Positions 25,572 through 35,320 are shown, numbered from the stretch's first letter. The stretch is 64,000 nt of DNA from Nocardia sp. SYP-A9097 (GCF_009649815.1 NZ_WJIC01000001.1:248001-312000); one strand, 5' to 3'. The notes: generated by a model not told the origin, from the sequence alone. Program-made: numbers and translations.

Positions 25572-27452
25572 CTACTTCAGCGGCGCTCGGGAAAGCCAGT
25601 CGCTCAAAACATTATCGACGGTGTGACCCGGCCAGCGGAGCACTAAAACGAAACGCGATCGCGGATCGCCGTCCGGGAAGGTGACCGCGGCGAGTACATG
25701 CCGGGTCTCGGTATCGGTGGCCGTGGCCGAATCCACGGCATTGTCGGTGGTCACGGTCAATTCCCCGGCCACATCCTGATGACTGACCGGGGTACCGCGC
25801 GTGCTGCCGTTGAAGAACAGCGCACCCGCCGATTGCCCGGGGCGGGTGCCGAAATCGTAGAAGTCGAAGCGCACCTGCCCGGTCGGGTCCTGCGCATTAC
25901 ACACGGCCCGGTGCGCACCCTGCGCGGCGGCGGCATCCCCGGGACCGGGATCGCGCTTCATACAGTTCGCGCCCTGCCAGCCCACCGCACTGCCATTGGC
26001 GGCCAATTGCCCGACCAGGGTCGGGAAGGCCCGGGCGATGGCGGTGTACGAGCCGCCCCAGGAGTTCGCCACCTGATCGGCGCTGGTGTACGTGATCAGG
26101 CCGCTCACATCGGTTTTGCGGCTCACCCGGCCGTCCGAGAGCAGGGTGAGGGTGGTGGGGCCATTGGCGCGGCAGGCATTGGCGGGTTGGCCGTCGACGA
26201 TTTCGGAGGTGCCGATGAGCAGGCGATCGCCCTCGACGGGGACCTGGCCGAGCGGGGCGGCGAATTCGCAGTGGAAGGGCGCGCCATTGGGCAGGACGCC
26301 GTCGACCCGGTTCTGCAGGATGGAATCGCCGATCCGGCCCTGCTGCACAACGAGGCGATAGTTGGTCTGTCCCTCGGTGGCGAGCCAGGTGCCGACGAAT
26401 TTGTCCGGTACCGAGCCGATTCCGGTATTCGCCGGTTCGGATACATTGCGGGACAGTGCGAATCCCACACCAGACGCGACCACCGCGACGGCGAGCATTG
26501 GGATGATGATGCGCCTGTGGAACAGCCGCTGTGACAGCAGTTTTCGTGGCTTCGCGCGGAGAGCGGGAGCACCGCGCGCGGCGACGCGGGCGGGCGCGGT
26601 GACGGCCAGCGCGGGATCGGAGTAGTAGGCGGAGGTGGCGGCCTCGGCGAATTCGGTGCAGCTGGAGAAGCGGTCGTCCGCGTCCTTGGCCAGGGCGCGC
26701 GCGAAGACGGCGTCCAGCGCGGCGGGCAGTTCGGGGCGAATAACACTGACGCGCAGCGGTTTTCCCTGGGTGTGGGCGTGTACCCAGCCGAGCAGATTGT
26801 CGGCGGTGAAGGGGCGCTGGTCGGTGAGCAGGACGAAGAGGGTGCACGCGAGGGAGTACTGATCGGAGGCCGGGCCGACCGGTTTGCCCGAAACCTGTTC
26901 CGGGGACGCGAAAGCGAAGGTCGCCGAGATCCTGCCGGGATGCGTCAAATTGGTGGTCTCATCCCGCAGCCGGGCGATCCCGAAATCGGTGAGCAGCGCC
27001 CGCTCCGGGCGGCCACTCTCCGGGGTCGCGATCAGAATATTCGACGGCTTCACATCGCGATGCAGTACGCCCTTGCCGTGCGCGTAGTCCAGCGCACCGC
27101 CGATCTCCTCCGCGATCCGCAGCGCCCGATCGGGTGAAATCCCATGCAGCTCACCGGCATCGGTACCGTCGATGTACTGCATGGAGATCCAGCACCGCTC
27201 GTCCTCGATCCCGCGGTCGTACACCTGCACGATATTGGGATGATCGAAGTGGGCGGCGATATCGGCCTCCCGCTCGAAGCGCTTCCAGCCTTCGCCGGCC
27301 CGGTCGTCCGCACCACGTTTCAAGATCTTCAGCGCCGTCAACCTGGGCAGCCGGGGATGCCGCGCCGCGTACACGACGCCCGACCCACCAGCACCTATTC
27401 GCCGCGCGATGACGTACCCGGCGATCACTTCGCCCGGTCGCAGCTCGGTCAT
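25572..27452 (-). CDS. Receptor Ser/Thr protein kinase (tandem copy 2), two-module ectodomain
   Basis: 626 residues from ATG 27452, preceded by GAGGGAG; the open frame to 27506 is not needed. The kinase domain has IGAGGSGVVYAARH, Lys in TALKILK, HRDVKPSNILIA and DFGIARL. After a single membrane helix (IIIPMLAVAVVASGVGFAL) come two extracytoplasmic modules. The first (KFVGTWLATEG to DVSGLITYT) is shared with copy 1. The second (NSWGGSYTAIARAF, ANCMKRD, AVCNAQDPTGQVRFDFYDFG) is extra, with paired cysteines. The kinase is divergent from an emb gene with a 136-bp common promoter region. In M. tuberculosis PknH acts on EmbR to control embCAB, so a link to arabinan synthesis is plausible but inferred. 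Confidence 0.92.
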   Translation of the reverse strand: MTELRPGEVIAGYVIARRIGAGGSGVVYAARHPRLPRLTALKILKRGADDRAGEGWKRFEREADIAAHFDHPNIVQVYDRGIEDERCWISMQYIDGTDAGELHGISPDRALRIAEEIGGALDYAHGKGVLHRDVKPSNILIATPESGRPERALLTDFGIARLRDETTNLTHPGRISATFAFASPEQVSGKPVGPASDQYSLACTLFVLLTDQRPFTADNLLGWVHAHTQGKPLRVSVIRPELPAALDAVFARALAKDADDRFSSCTEFAEAATSAYYSDPALAVTAPARVAARGAPALRAKPRKLLSQRLFHRRIIIPMLAVAVVASGVGFALSRNVSEPANTGIGSVPDKFVGTWLATEGQTNYRLVVQQGRIGDSILQNRVDGVLPNGAPFHCEFAAPLGQVPVEGDRLLIGTSEIVDGQPANACRANGPTTLTLLSDGRVSRKTDVSGLITYTSADQVANSWGGSYTAIARAFPTLVGQLAANGSAVGWQGANCMKRDPGPGDAAAAQGAHRAVCNAQDPTGQVRFDFYDFGTRPGQSAGALFFNGSTRGTPVSHQDVAGELTVTTDNAVDSATATDTETRHVLAAVTFPDGDPRSRFVLVLRWPGHTVDNVLSDWLSRAPLK

Positions 27453-27574
27453 GCTCCCTCGATATTCTCCCGGCCCGGCCCCTCGCCCAGTTCGGATACC
27501 CACCATCTTAAAGGGCCGCAGAGTATTTCAGCCGGGGCCCGGGTGCGGTCACCGGTGAAACCCGGCGGGGTGGC

Positions 27575-27580
27575 TAGCAT
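27575..27580 (+). promoter_or_regulatory. Putative -10 of leaderless emb (first copy) mRNA
   Basis: TAGCAT fits TAnnnT and ends exactly 8 nt before the GTG start at 27589. There is no ribosome-binding site. Confidence 0.5.
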
Positions 27581-27588
27581 CGGGAACC

Positions 27589-30500
27589 GTGCGCGAAGAC
27601 ACCCGAGCGTTTCATCGAGTCCGACTGCTCGCCGTGGTATCCGGAATTCTCGGATTCCTGCTGGCGGTGCTGACACCGATCCTGCCCGTGCGGCAGGACC
27701 GGCCCACCGTGCACTGGCCACAGGGTGATTCGGTGAATATCGAGGCGCCACTGGTGTCCTATGTGCCGCTGAGCCTGGATGTGAACCTGCCGTGCCAGGC
27801 ACTGCGGGAGCTGCCCGGTGGGACGCTGTACTCGACGGTGCCGGTCGCCTCCGGGAAGGCGGTGGACAAGGGCCTGGTCGTCAAGATCGAGGAGAGTGCC
27901 CCGGCCGCCGGAGCGGAAGGCGCGGCGAGCACCGAGGGCGGGCGCACGCTGTCGGTACTGCTGCGGAACATTCCGCTGCTGTCCGCTCCGGTCGCGGAGA
28001 TCCAGGACTGTACGGCGCTGACCCTGCACTCCGATGCCACCGAGACGCGAGTCGAACTCACCGGTGTCACCCGCAAGGACGGCACGCCGTTCGTCGGCCG
28101 GGTCGGTGGCGATACCCGGCCGCAGGTGGTCGGCATGTTCACCGATCTGAACCGGGCACAGCTGGGAAGCGCTGCCGCACACGCGGATATCGATGCCCGC
28201 TTCACCTCCAGCCCGAGCTGGATGAAGCGCGCGGCCATTATCGGCGCGACACTCTTCACGCTCCTCTCGCTCTACGCCCTGCATCTGCTCGACACCCGGG
28301 ACGGGCGGCGGCCGCGGCGCTTCCTGCCCGCGCAGTGGTGGCGTTTCCGCCTCGCCGACGGCGCGGTGCTGGGCACGCTGGTGGTGTGGCATTTCATCGG
28401 GGCCAATACCTCCGATGACGGCTACATCATGAATATGGCTCGGGCCTCGAAGGTTTCGGGCTATATGGCCAATTACTACCGGTGGTTCGGCGTCGCCGAA
28501 GCCCCGTTCGGCTGGCCGTACGAGGTGCTGGTCTGGATGACCCGGATCAGCGACTCCAGCCCCTGGCTGCGGCTGCCGGCACTGCTCGCGGGCATGGTGT
28601 GCTGGCTGGTGATCAGCCGGGAAGTGCTGCCGCGCTTGGGTTCCCGGGTGCGACGCGACAATGTCGCGGTATGGACGGCGGGGCTGGTATTCCTGGCCGC
28701 GTGGATGCCGTACGACAACGGCCTGCGCCCCGAGCCACTCATCGCGGCGGGCGCGCTGCTGACCTGGTGCTCCATCGAACGCGCGATCGCGACCAGGCGG
28801 CTGTTGCCCGCGGCGATCGGCGTGCTGATCGCGGGCTTCTCACTCGCCGCCGGGCCGACCGGGCTCATCTGTATCGCCGCGCTCATCGCCGGATCGCGGC
28901 CGGTACTGCAGGTGATCCTCGAGCAGGCCAAGGGCACCGGATCGGCCGTACTGCGCTATGCCGCGCTGCTCGCACCCGGTATTGCCGCCGGAACCCTGGT
29001 GCTGGTGGTTGTTTTCGCCGATCAGACCCTCGCCTCGGTCATGGAGGCGACCCAGGTGCGCAAACTCATCGGCCCGAATGTCGCCTGGTTCGACGAGCGC
29101 ACCCGCTGGGATTCCCTGCTCATGCTCTCCCCCGACGGGTCGCTGGCGCGCCGCTTCGGAATTCTCGCCATGCTGCTGTGCCTGGGTGTCTGCGTCATGG
29201 TGATGCTGCGCAAGAACGGGCGCATTCCGGGCACCTCACGCGGGCCGTCGGCGCGGATTCTCGGCATTATCTTCATGGCGCTGTTCCTGATGATGTTCAC
29301 ACCCACCAAGTGGACACACCACTTCGGCGTGTACGCCGGGCTCGCCGGATCGGTGGCGGCACTGGCGGCAGTAGCGGTGGGCGTCAACGGAATTCGATCC
29401 CCGCGCAATCGCACACTCTTCGCGGCGGCGGTGCTGTTCCTGCTGGCCATCACCTTCACCGGACCCAATGGCTGGTGGTACGTCTCCAGCTACGGGGTGC
29501 CGTGGTTCGACAAGGCACCCTTGATCGGGGGCAAGGGCTTCTCCACACTCTTCCTCGGACTGGCGATTCTCTGCCTGCTCATCGCCGCCTTCCAGCATTA
29601 CCGCGAACCGTACCGGCAGCCGAAACCGGTGCGCACCTTCGACAAATTCGCGAGCATGCCACTCACCATCGCGGCGGCGATACTGGTGTTGTTCGAGGTT
29701 GCCTCGCTCGCCAAGGCCGCGATCACCCAGTACCCGGCGTACAGCATCGCCAAGTCGAATATCGATGCACTGCACGGTGATTCGTGCTCGCTCGCCAATG
29801 ACGTACTGGTGGAGACGAATACCGCCGACTCCCTGCTGCAACCGTGGACCGGCTCGGCCGCCGACGGATTGTCTTCGGAGAACACCGGATTCGGCCCGAA
29901 CGGCGTCGCCACCGACCTCACCGCCGATGCCGAGGAGACCGTCAGCGGCGGCGCCAACTCGGTGAGCAAGGACTCCGACAACAAGACCAAAAACACCACC
30001 GGCGCGGGCACCGGCGGCGGCAAGACCGCACAGGCCGGCATCAACGGATCGACGGTCGCACTGCCGTACGGACTCGACCCCGCCCGCACGCCCGTCATGG
30101 GCAGCTACACCGACGGCGGTCAGGCCCCGGCCAAGCTCACCACCGAGTGGTACAAGGTCGATCTGTCCGACAGCGTGCGCGACGACCCGGCCTACAAGGT
30201 CCTCATTGTGACTGCGGCGGGCCGCATTCGATCCATCAACAAGGACGGTGTGGAGACCTACGGCGGCGACCTGTTCGTCGAATACGGCACCCGCGCCGCC
30301 GACGGCACCGTGAGCAATACCGGCAAGCTCCGCCCGATCGATATCGGTCCCGCCCCGTCCTGGCGCAACCTGCGCGTGCCGATCGCCGATATCCCGGTGG
30401 GAGCCAACAGCATTCGCCTGGTAGCCGACGACCGCGACATCACCCCCAAGCAGTGGCTGGCCGTCACCTCACCCCGCCTGCCCGAACTGCAAACCCTCGA

Positions 30501-30870
30501 TACCCTTGTCGGCCACACCGCCCCGGTGCTGGAGGACTGGCACGTCGGCCTGGCCTTCCCCTGCCAGCGCCCCTTCGACCACCACGACGGCATCGCCCAG
30601 ATCCCCGAATGGCGCATCCTGCCCGACCGTGTCGGCGCGGACGCCTCCAACGCCTGGCAGGACGATATCGGCGGCGGGCCGCTCGGCTGGACCGGTCTAC
30701 TCCTGAAATCCCAATCCCGCCCGTCCTACCTCGACCACGACTGGGGCCGGGACTGGGGTTCGCTCGAGCAGTACACCCCCTATGTCCCCGACGCCGTAGC
30801 CGCCGACCCGGACGTAACCGTCGAAACCCGTTCGGGGCTCGCAAAGGATGCACCTATTCGGGCGAAGTGA
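27589..30870 (+). CDS. Emb-family arabinosyltransferase, first copy
   Basis: Polymerises arabinan of arabinogalactan/lipoarabinomannan from decaprenylphosphoryl arabinose on the outer face of the membrane. 1093 residues, the usual Emb length. An N-terminal helix and carbohydrate-binding-like domain (to about 215) are followed by about 13 helices. The GT-C motif NTSDDGYIMNMARA carries the catalytic Asp pair, and a Met stands where M. tuberculosis EmbB has Met306 (ethambutol site). TPTKWTHHFGVYAG is another signature. The C-terminal lectin-like domain begins near residue 720. Whether it is the embC or embA orthologue cannot be settled by eye. A nested palindrome follows the stop. Confidence 0.93.
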   Translation: MREDTRAFHRVRLLAVVSGILGFLLAVLTPILPVRQDRPTVHWPQGDSVNIEAPLVSYVPLSLDVNLPCQALRELPGGTLYSTVPVASGKAVDKGLVVKIEESAPAAGAEGAASTEGGRTLSVLLRNIPLLSAPVAEIQDCTALTLHSDATETRVELTGVTRKDGTPFVGRVGGDTRPQVVGMFTDLNRAQLGSAAAHADIDARFTSSPSWMKRAAIIGATLFTLLSLYALHLLDTRDGRRPRRFLPAQWWRFRLADGAVLGTLVVWHFIGANTSDDGYIMNMARASKVSGYMANYYRWFGVAEAPFGWPYEVLVWMTRISDSSPWLRLPALLAGMVCWLVISREVLPRLGSRVRRDNVAVWTAGLVFLAAWMPYDNGLRPEPLIAAGALLTWCSIERAIATRRLLPAAIGVLIAGFSLAAGPTGLICIAALIAGSRPVLQVILEQAKGTGSAVLRYAALLAPGIAAGTLVLVVVFADQTLASVMEATQVRKLIGPNVAWFDERTRWDSLLMLSPDGSLARRFGILAMLLCLGVCVMVMLRKNGRIPGTSRGPSARILGIIFMALFLMMFTPTKWTHHFGVYAGLAGSVAALAAVAVGVNGIRSPRNRTLFAAAVLFLLAITFTGPNGWWYVSSYGVPWFDKAPLIGGKGFSTLFLGLAILCLLIAAFQHYREPYRQPKPVRTFDKFASMPLTIAAAILVLFEVASLAKAAITQYPAYSIAKSNIDALHGDSCSLANDVLVETNTADSLLQPWTGSAADGLSSENTGFGPNGVATDLTADAEETVSGGANSVSKDSDNKTKNTTGAGTGGGKTAQAGINGSTVALPYGLDPARTPVMGSYTDGGQAPAKLTTEWYKVDLSDSVRDDPAYKVLIVTAAGRIRSINKDGVETYGGDLFVEYGTRAADGTVSNTGKLRPIDIGPAPSWRNLRVPIADIPVGANSIRLVADDRDITPKQWLAVTSPRLPELQTLDTLVGHTAPVLEDWHVGLAFPCQRPFDHHDGIAQIPEWRILPDRVGADASNAWQDDIGGGPLGWTGLLLKSQSRPSYLDHDWGRDWGSLEQYTPYVPDAVAADPDVTVETRSGLAKDAPIRAK

Positions 30871-30876
30871 CCCCTC

Positions 30877-30948
30877 GTCATCCCGGCATGCTTTTGGCCG
30901 GGATCCACAGTGATCAGTGGATCCCGGCCAAAAACGCGCCGGGATGAC
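30877..30948. repeat. Nested palindrome between the two emb genes
   Basis: Inner arms TTTTGGCCGGGATCCAC (30892-30908) and its exact complement (30917-30933) make a 17-bp perfect stem with an 8-nt loop. Outer arms GTCATCCCGGC (30877-30887) and GCCGGGATGAC (30938-30948) add 11 bp. A degenerate third outer arm GCCGGAATGAC lies at 30961-30971. The structure starts 6 bp after the emb stop, so it can terminate transcription, but its size and nesting resemble a REP/cruciform-type repeat. Confidence 0.75.
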
Positions 30949-31044
30949 TGGTTGAAGTTCGCCGGAATGACGGAGGAATCCGCTGCGATGTGGCATACGT
31001 GTCGCACCGCCGGAGTGAACAGCGCCACTCGGGTTCGCGGACAG

Positions 31045-31050
31045 TACGAT
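31045..31050 (+). promoter_or_regulatory. Putative -10 of leaderless emb (second copy) mRNA
   Basis: TACGAT ends exactly 8 nt before the GTG at 31059. This supports an independent promoter for the second emb gene and sets its start. Confidence 0.5.
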
Positions 31051-31058
31051 CAGCAACC

Positions 31059-34000
31059 GTGCCCGACGCCTCCGCTGTATTGAGCAAACCGCCATCGCCG
31101 CCGACTCCCACCGCGACGCCGCGCGACTATCGCATCGCGAAGATGATCGCGATCGTCGCCGGTGTGCTGGGAGCCCTGTTCGCGCTGGCGACGCCGTTCC
31201 TTCCGGTCGAGCAGACCACGGCGGTGGTGGACTGGCCGCAGAACGGCACGCTCGGGAATGTCGACGCACCGCTCATGTCGCAGGTGCCGATCGATCTGAC
31301 CGCGAGCATTCCCTGTTCGGCGATACAGCAATTGGATCCGCGCGGGGGCATTCTGCTGGCAACCGCGCCACCGCAGGGCAGGGGCGCGGACCTGGAGGGG
31401 CTGTTCGTCCGCGTCTCCGGCGATAACGTCGATGTGCTCGATCGCAATGCGGTGGTGGTGTCGGCGCAGCGATCCGAGATGAGCGAATGCTCGTCCATTG
31501 TCATCACCTCCGATGACAAGCGGACCTACGCGAAATTCGAGGGGCTGACCCGCACCGTCGAGAAGCCGACCGCCGACGGCGGCCGTGAGCTCGTCACCGT
31601 GCCGGTCGAGAACGCGCTCGAGGGTGATCTGCGGCCGCAGGTGGTCGGCGTCTTCACCGACCTGAAAGGCGATGTCCCGCAGGGCCTGTCCTTCCACATG
31701 AATGTGGATTCGCGGTTCTCCACCTCGCCGACGATCCTGAAACTGGCCGCCATCATCGCGGCCGTACTGCTGACACTGCTGGCCATGGGCGCGCTCGCGG
31801 TACTCGACACCAGTGACGGGCGCGGGCATCGGCGCATCTTCCCCCGGCACTGGCTGCAGCCGAGCTGGGCGGACGGCGGCATTATCGGCACGCTGGTGCT
31901 GTGGCATTTCGTGGGCGCCAACACCTCCGACGACGGCTACATCCTCACCATGGTTCGGGTCGCACCGCACGCGGGCTATATGGCCAACTACTTCCGCTGG
32001 TTCGGTGTCCCGGAGGCCCCGTTCGGCTGGTACTACTACGTGATCCAGGCGTTCTCGGAGATCTCCACCGCCAGCCCGTGGGTGCGAATTCCGGCGCTGC
32101 TCTGCGGCATTCTCTGCTGGCTGGTCATCAGCCGCGAGGTGGTGCCGCGGCTCGGGCGCGGGGTCGCCACCTCCAAGGTGGCGCTGTGGACCGGCGGTCT
32201 GGTGTTCCTGGCCTTCTGGCTGCCCTATGACAACGGCCTGCGGTCCGAGCCGATCGTGGCGCTGGGCGCGCTGCTGACCTGGGTGTCCATCGAACGTGCC
32301 ATTGCCACTTCACGATTGCTGCCCGCGGCGGTGGCGGTATTGGTCGCGGCGTTCACCCTCGCCGCCGCACCGACCGGATTGATGTGCGTGGCAGCGCTAC
32401 TCGCGGGCATCCGGCCACTGGTACGGATCGCGGTGCGCCGGCGCAAGCAGTTCGGTGATCTCGCCTTGCTCGCGCCCATCGCGGCGGCCGGAGTGCTGGT
32501 GCTGGTGGTCGTCTTCGGCGATCAGACCTTCGCCGGAATCATGGAGGCGAACCGCGTCCGGCAGGCCACCGGGCCGAATCTCGCCTGGTACGAGGATTAT
32601 CTGCGGTACTACTACCTGTTCGTCGAGACCGTCGACGGTTCACTGTCGCGGCGCTTCGCGTTCCTGGTCATGATCCTGTGCCTGGTCACCACCATGCTGG
32701 TGCTGCTGCGCCGGCGTCAGGTGCCGGGCATCGCCTCCGGACCGACCTGGCGACTGCTGGGCGTGGTGTTCGGAACCATCTTCTTCATGATGTTCAACCC
32801 GACCAAGTGGACACACCACTTCGGTTCGTACGCGGGCATCGCGGGATCGCTGGCGGCGGTCACCGCGGTCGCGGTATCGGCCACGGCCCTGCGGTCACGC
32901 AAGAACCGGTCCGTATTCCTGGCGGGTCTGCTGTTCACGCTCGCGCTGGCGTTCTCCGGTATCAACGGCTACTGGTATGTGTCCAGCTTCGGTGTGCCGT
33001 GGTTCGACAAGCGCGTCTCACTGCACGGTTACCAGTCGAATACCTTGATGCTGTTGTTCTTCGCGCTCGCGCTCGCGGTGGTGGCGTGGCAGTCGCTGCG
33101 CGAGGGTTACGCCAAACCGCTGGACAACGGGAAGACCAAGCGCGGCAAGCGGGTTCGCAAGTTCGCGGCCATTCCATTGACCGTCGTCGCGGCGCTCATG
33201 GTGGCATTCGAGGTGGTCTCGCTGGTGAAGGGCGCTGTCACGCAGTACCCGGCCTACTCGCTGGCACGCTCCAACTTCGACGCCCTGAAGGGTGAGAGCT
33301 GCGGGCTCGCCAATGACGTGCTGGTGGAACCGAATCCGAACGGCGGCGATCTGACGCCGATCATCGATCCGGCGCATCCGCCGCTGAACGGTGACCCGCT
33401 CGCCGGGGCCGAACCGGTCGGCTTCTCCCCCAATGGAGTTCCCGAGAAGCTCGACGCCGACAGTGTCGAGGTGAAGCCGGGCACCGGCAATACCTCCAAC
33501 CAGACCGTCGGCCCCGCCTTCGAGAAGGGGCAGAACGCCGGCACCGGCGGCGGCAAGGGCGCGGAGGGCGTCAACGGTTCCACCGTGGCACTGCCGTTCG
33601 GGCTCGACCCCGCCACCACACCGGTCATGGGCAGCTGGCAGGACGGCGTGCAGCAGCCCGCACGCCTCACCTCCAGCTGGTACAAGCTGCCCGCACGCTC
33701 CGCGGACTCGCCGCTCATCGTGATCTCGGCGGCCGGGCGCATCATGTCCTTCGACGAGACCGGCAATATGACCTACGGGCAGGGCCTGCTGGTCGAGTAC
33801 GGACACCAGAATCCGGACGGGACCGTCACTCAGCTGCCGGGCAACTACCGGCCCAAGGACATCGGTCCCGCGCCTTCGTGGCGCAATCTGCGGGTGCCGG
33901 TCGACGCACTGCCCGGCGATGCCGATGTCATCCGCATCGATGCCAATGACCCGATCCTCATCGGCGATCAGTGGCTGGCGTTCACCCCGCCGCGGGTGCC

Positions 34001-34385
34001 GAAGTTGCAGACGCTCAACAGCTTCCTCGGTAAGGATCAGCCGATCCTGGAGGACTGGGCCGTCGGCCTGCAATTCCCGTGCCAGCGGCCGTTCAACCAC
34101 CGCTACGGGGTGGCCGAGGTGCCGAACTACCGCATCCTGCCGGACCGGCCGCTCGCCATCAGCTCCACCAATACCTGGCAGGCCGAGGAGTTCGGCGGAC
34201 CGCTCGGCTGGGCGGAGATGCTCGGCTCCTCACAGACCGTGCCCACCTATCTGAAGGATAACTGGGCACGGGACTGGGGTTCGCTGGAGAAGTACACGCC
34301 GTACTACCCGGCCACCGCGGCCGAGATCCAGACCGGGACCGAGAACCGCTCCGGACTCTGGTCACCGGGCAAACTCCGGGCCTGA
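31059..34385 (+). CDS. Emb-family arabinosyltransferase, second copy
   Basis: 1108 residues from GTG 31059 (VPDASAVLSKPP, read as Met); the longer frame to 30990 lies upstream of the inferred promoter. Same architecture as the first copy: N-terminal helix, periplasmic beta domain, about 13 helices, C-terminal lectin-like domain ending SGLWSPGKLRA. The active-site loop reads NTSDDGYILTMVRVAPHAGYMANYF, again with Met at the EmbB-306 position, and NPTKWTHHFGSYAG follows. M. tuberculosis has three Emb proteins in tandem; here there are two. Position as the last emb suggests the embB orthologue, but this is not provable by eye. A strong hairpin ends the gene. Confidence 0.93.
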   Translation: MPDASAVLSKPPSPPTPTATPRDYRIAKMIAIVAGVLGALFALATPFLPVEQTTAVVDWPQNGTLGNVDAPLMSQVPIDLTASIPCSAIQQLDPRGGILLATAPPQGRGADLEGLFVRVSGDNVDVLDRNAVVVSAQRSEMSECSSIVITSDDKRTYAKFEGLTRTVEKPTADGGRELVTVPVENALEGDLRPQVVGVFTDLKGDVPQGLSFHMNVDSRFSTSPTILKLAAIIAAVLLTLLAMGALAVLDTSDGRGHRRIFPRHWLQPSWADGGIIGTLVLWHFVGANTSDDGYILTMVRVAPHAGYMANYFRWFGVPEAPFGWYYYVIQAFSEISTASPWVRIPALLCGILCWLVISREVVPRLGRGVATSKVALWTGGLVFLAFWLPYDNGLRSEPIVALGALLTWVSIERAIATSRLLPAAVAVLVAAFTLAAAPTGLMCVAALLAGIRPLVRIAVRRRKQFGDLALLAPIAAAGVLVLVVVFGDQTFAGIMEANRVRQATGPNLAWYEDYLRYYYLFVETVDGSLSRRFAFLVMILCLVTTMLVLLRRRQVPGIASGPTWRLLGVVFGTIFFMMFNPTKWTHHFGSYAGIAGSLAAVTAVAVSATALRSRKNRSVFLAGLLFTLALAFSGINGYWYVSSFGVPWFDKRVSLHGYQSNTLMLLFFALALAVVAWQSLREGYAKPLDNGKTKRGKRVRKFAAIPLTVVAALMVAFEVVSLVKGAVTQYPAYSLARSNFDALKGESCGLANDVLVEPNPNGGDLTPIIDPAHPPLNGDPLAGAEPVGFSPNGVPEKLDADSVEVKPGTGNTSNQTVGPAFEKGQNAGTGGGKGAEGVNGSTVALPFGLDPATTPVMGSWQDGVQQPARLTSSWYKLPARSADSPLIVISAAGRIMSFDETGNMTYGQGLLVEYGHQNPDGTVTQLPGNYRPKDIGPAPSWRNLRVPVDALPGDADVIRIDANDPILIGDQWLAFTPPRVPKLQTLNSFLGKDQPILEDWAVGLQFPCQRPFNHRYGVAEVPNYRILPDRPLAISSTNTWQAEEFGGPLGWAEMLGSSQTVPTYLKDNWARDWGSLEKYTPYYPATAAEIQTGTENRSGLWSPGKLRA

Positions 34386-34404
34386 TATCCGACTGAACGG
34401 CTGC

Positions 34405-34435
34405 AGCGGCCGCCTGCGAAACGCGGGCGGCCGCT
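34405..34435 (+). terminator. Terminator after the second emb gene
   Basis: AGCGGCCGCC-T-GCG and CGC-G-GGCGGCCGCT pair (one T-G wobble) around an AAA loop, followed by TCCGTTTTCCC. It lies 20 bp after the stop. Confidence 0.75.
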
Positions 34436-34523
34436 TCCGTTTTCCCGCTTACCGCACCCGTTGCTCACCACCAGCGGGCACCCGTTGTGAAACCGGCGGG
34501 ACCCACCCCGGACAATGAACCCC

Positions 34524-35297
34524 ATGGTGAACATTCAACTCGGCGATGTGGCGGCCTGGTACGACGTGCACGGCGACGGTGAATCCGTGGTCCTTATGCA
34601 TGGCGCCTTCGTCGATTCGCGAATGTTCGCCCCCGCCATGCCTTCTCTGGTCGGCCGCTTCCGGGTCTACAAGACCGACCGCCGCGGCCACGGCCACACC
34701 CCCGATGTCGAGGGCCCGCTCTCGTACGACGTCATGGCCGAGGACATGATCGCGTTCCTGGAGAAGGTCGTCGGCGAACCCGCCCACCTGGTCGGCCACA
34801 GCGACGGCGCGAATGTGGCGCTGATGGTGGCCCTGCGCCGCCCCGACCTGGTCCGCAAACTGGTCTTGATCAGCGGAAATTTCCATTACGACGGCATCAT
34901 CCCCGGCGTCCTGGACGATTTCGAAGACGAATCGGTGCAGCAGTATCTGGCCGGAAGCTACGGCGAGGTCTCCCCCGACGGCGAAGAACACTTCCCGATC
35001 GTGGCCCGCAAACTCGCCGAAATGTGGGAAACCCAGCCCGATCTCACCCCCGAGCAGCTGCGGGCACTCCCCACCCGCACCCTGGTGGTGGCCAGTGACG
35101 ACGACTCCGTCTCCCTGGAGCACACCATCGCCCTCTACCGCGCCATCCCCAACTCGGAACTGGCCGTCATCCCGGGCACTTCACACCTGCTGGTCATGGA
35201 GAAGCCGAACGAGGTCTACCCCCTGATCGCCAACTTCCTGACCAACGACCCGGTCCCGACGCGGCAGCCCATTCGCCGCCGCGCCGCCCAGTCCTAG
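34524..35297 (+). CDS. Alpha/beta hydrolase
   Basis: 257 residues from ATG 34524 (MVNIQLGDVAAW); ATG 34515 is equally possible. Classical fold: HGAF after strand 3 as oxyanion hole, VGHSDGAN with the nucleophile Ser, an acid in VASDDDSVSL and the catalytic His in GTSHLLVME. The central KTDRRGHGHT resembles haloperoxidase/esterase-type hydrolases. No signal peptide, so cytoplasmic. Substrate unknown. It lies between the emb operon and the mycolate genes without obvious cotranscription. Confidence 0.85.
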   Translation: MVNIQLGDVAAWYDVHGDGESVVLMHGAFVDSRMFAPAMPSLVGRFRVYKTDRRGHGHTPDVEGPLSYDVMAEDMIAFLEKVVGEPAHLVGHSDGANVALMVALRRPDLVRKLVLISGNFHYDGIIPGVLDDFEDESVQQYLAGSYGEVSPDGEEHFPIVARKLAEMWETQPDLTPEQLRALPTRTLVVASDDDSVSLEHTIALYRAIPNSELAVIPGTSHLLVMEKPNEVYPLIANFLTNDPVPTRQPIRRRAAQS

Positions 35298-35320
35298 TTC
35301 TCGATGCCGCTCGACTGCTG

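Noticed and set aside
24122-25684. 520-codon plus-strand frame opposite the first kinase
   Set aside because: Kinase motifs are complete on the minus strand; the plus frame is Gly/Arg-rich noise.
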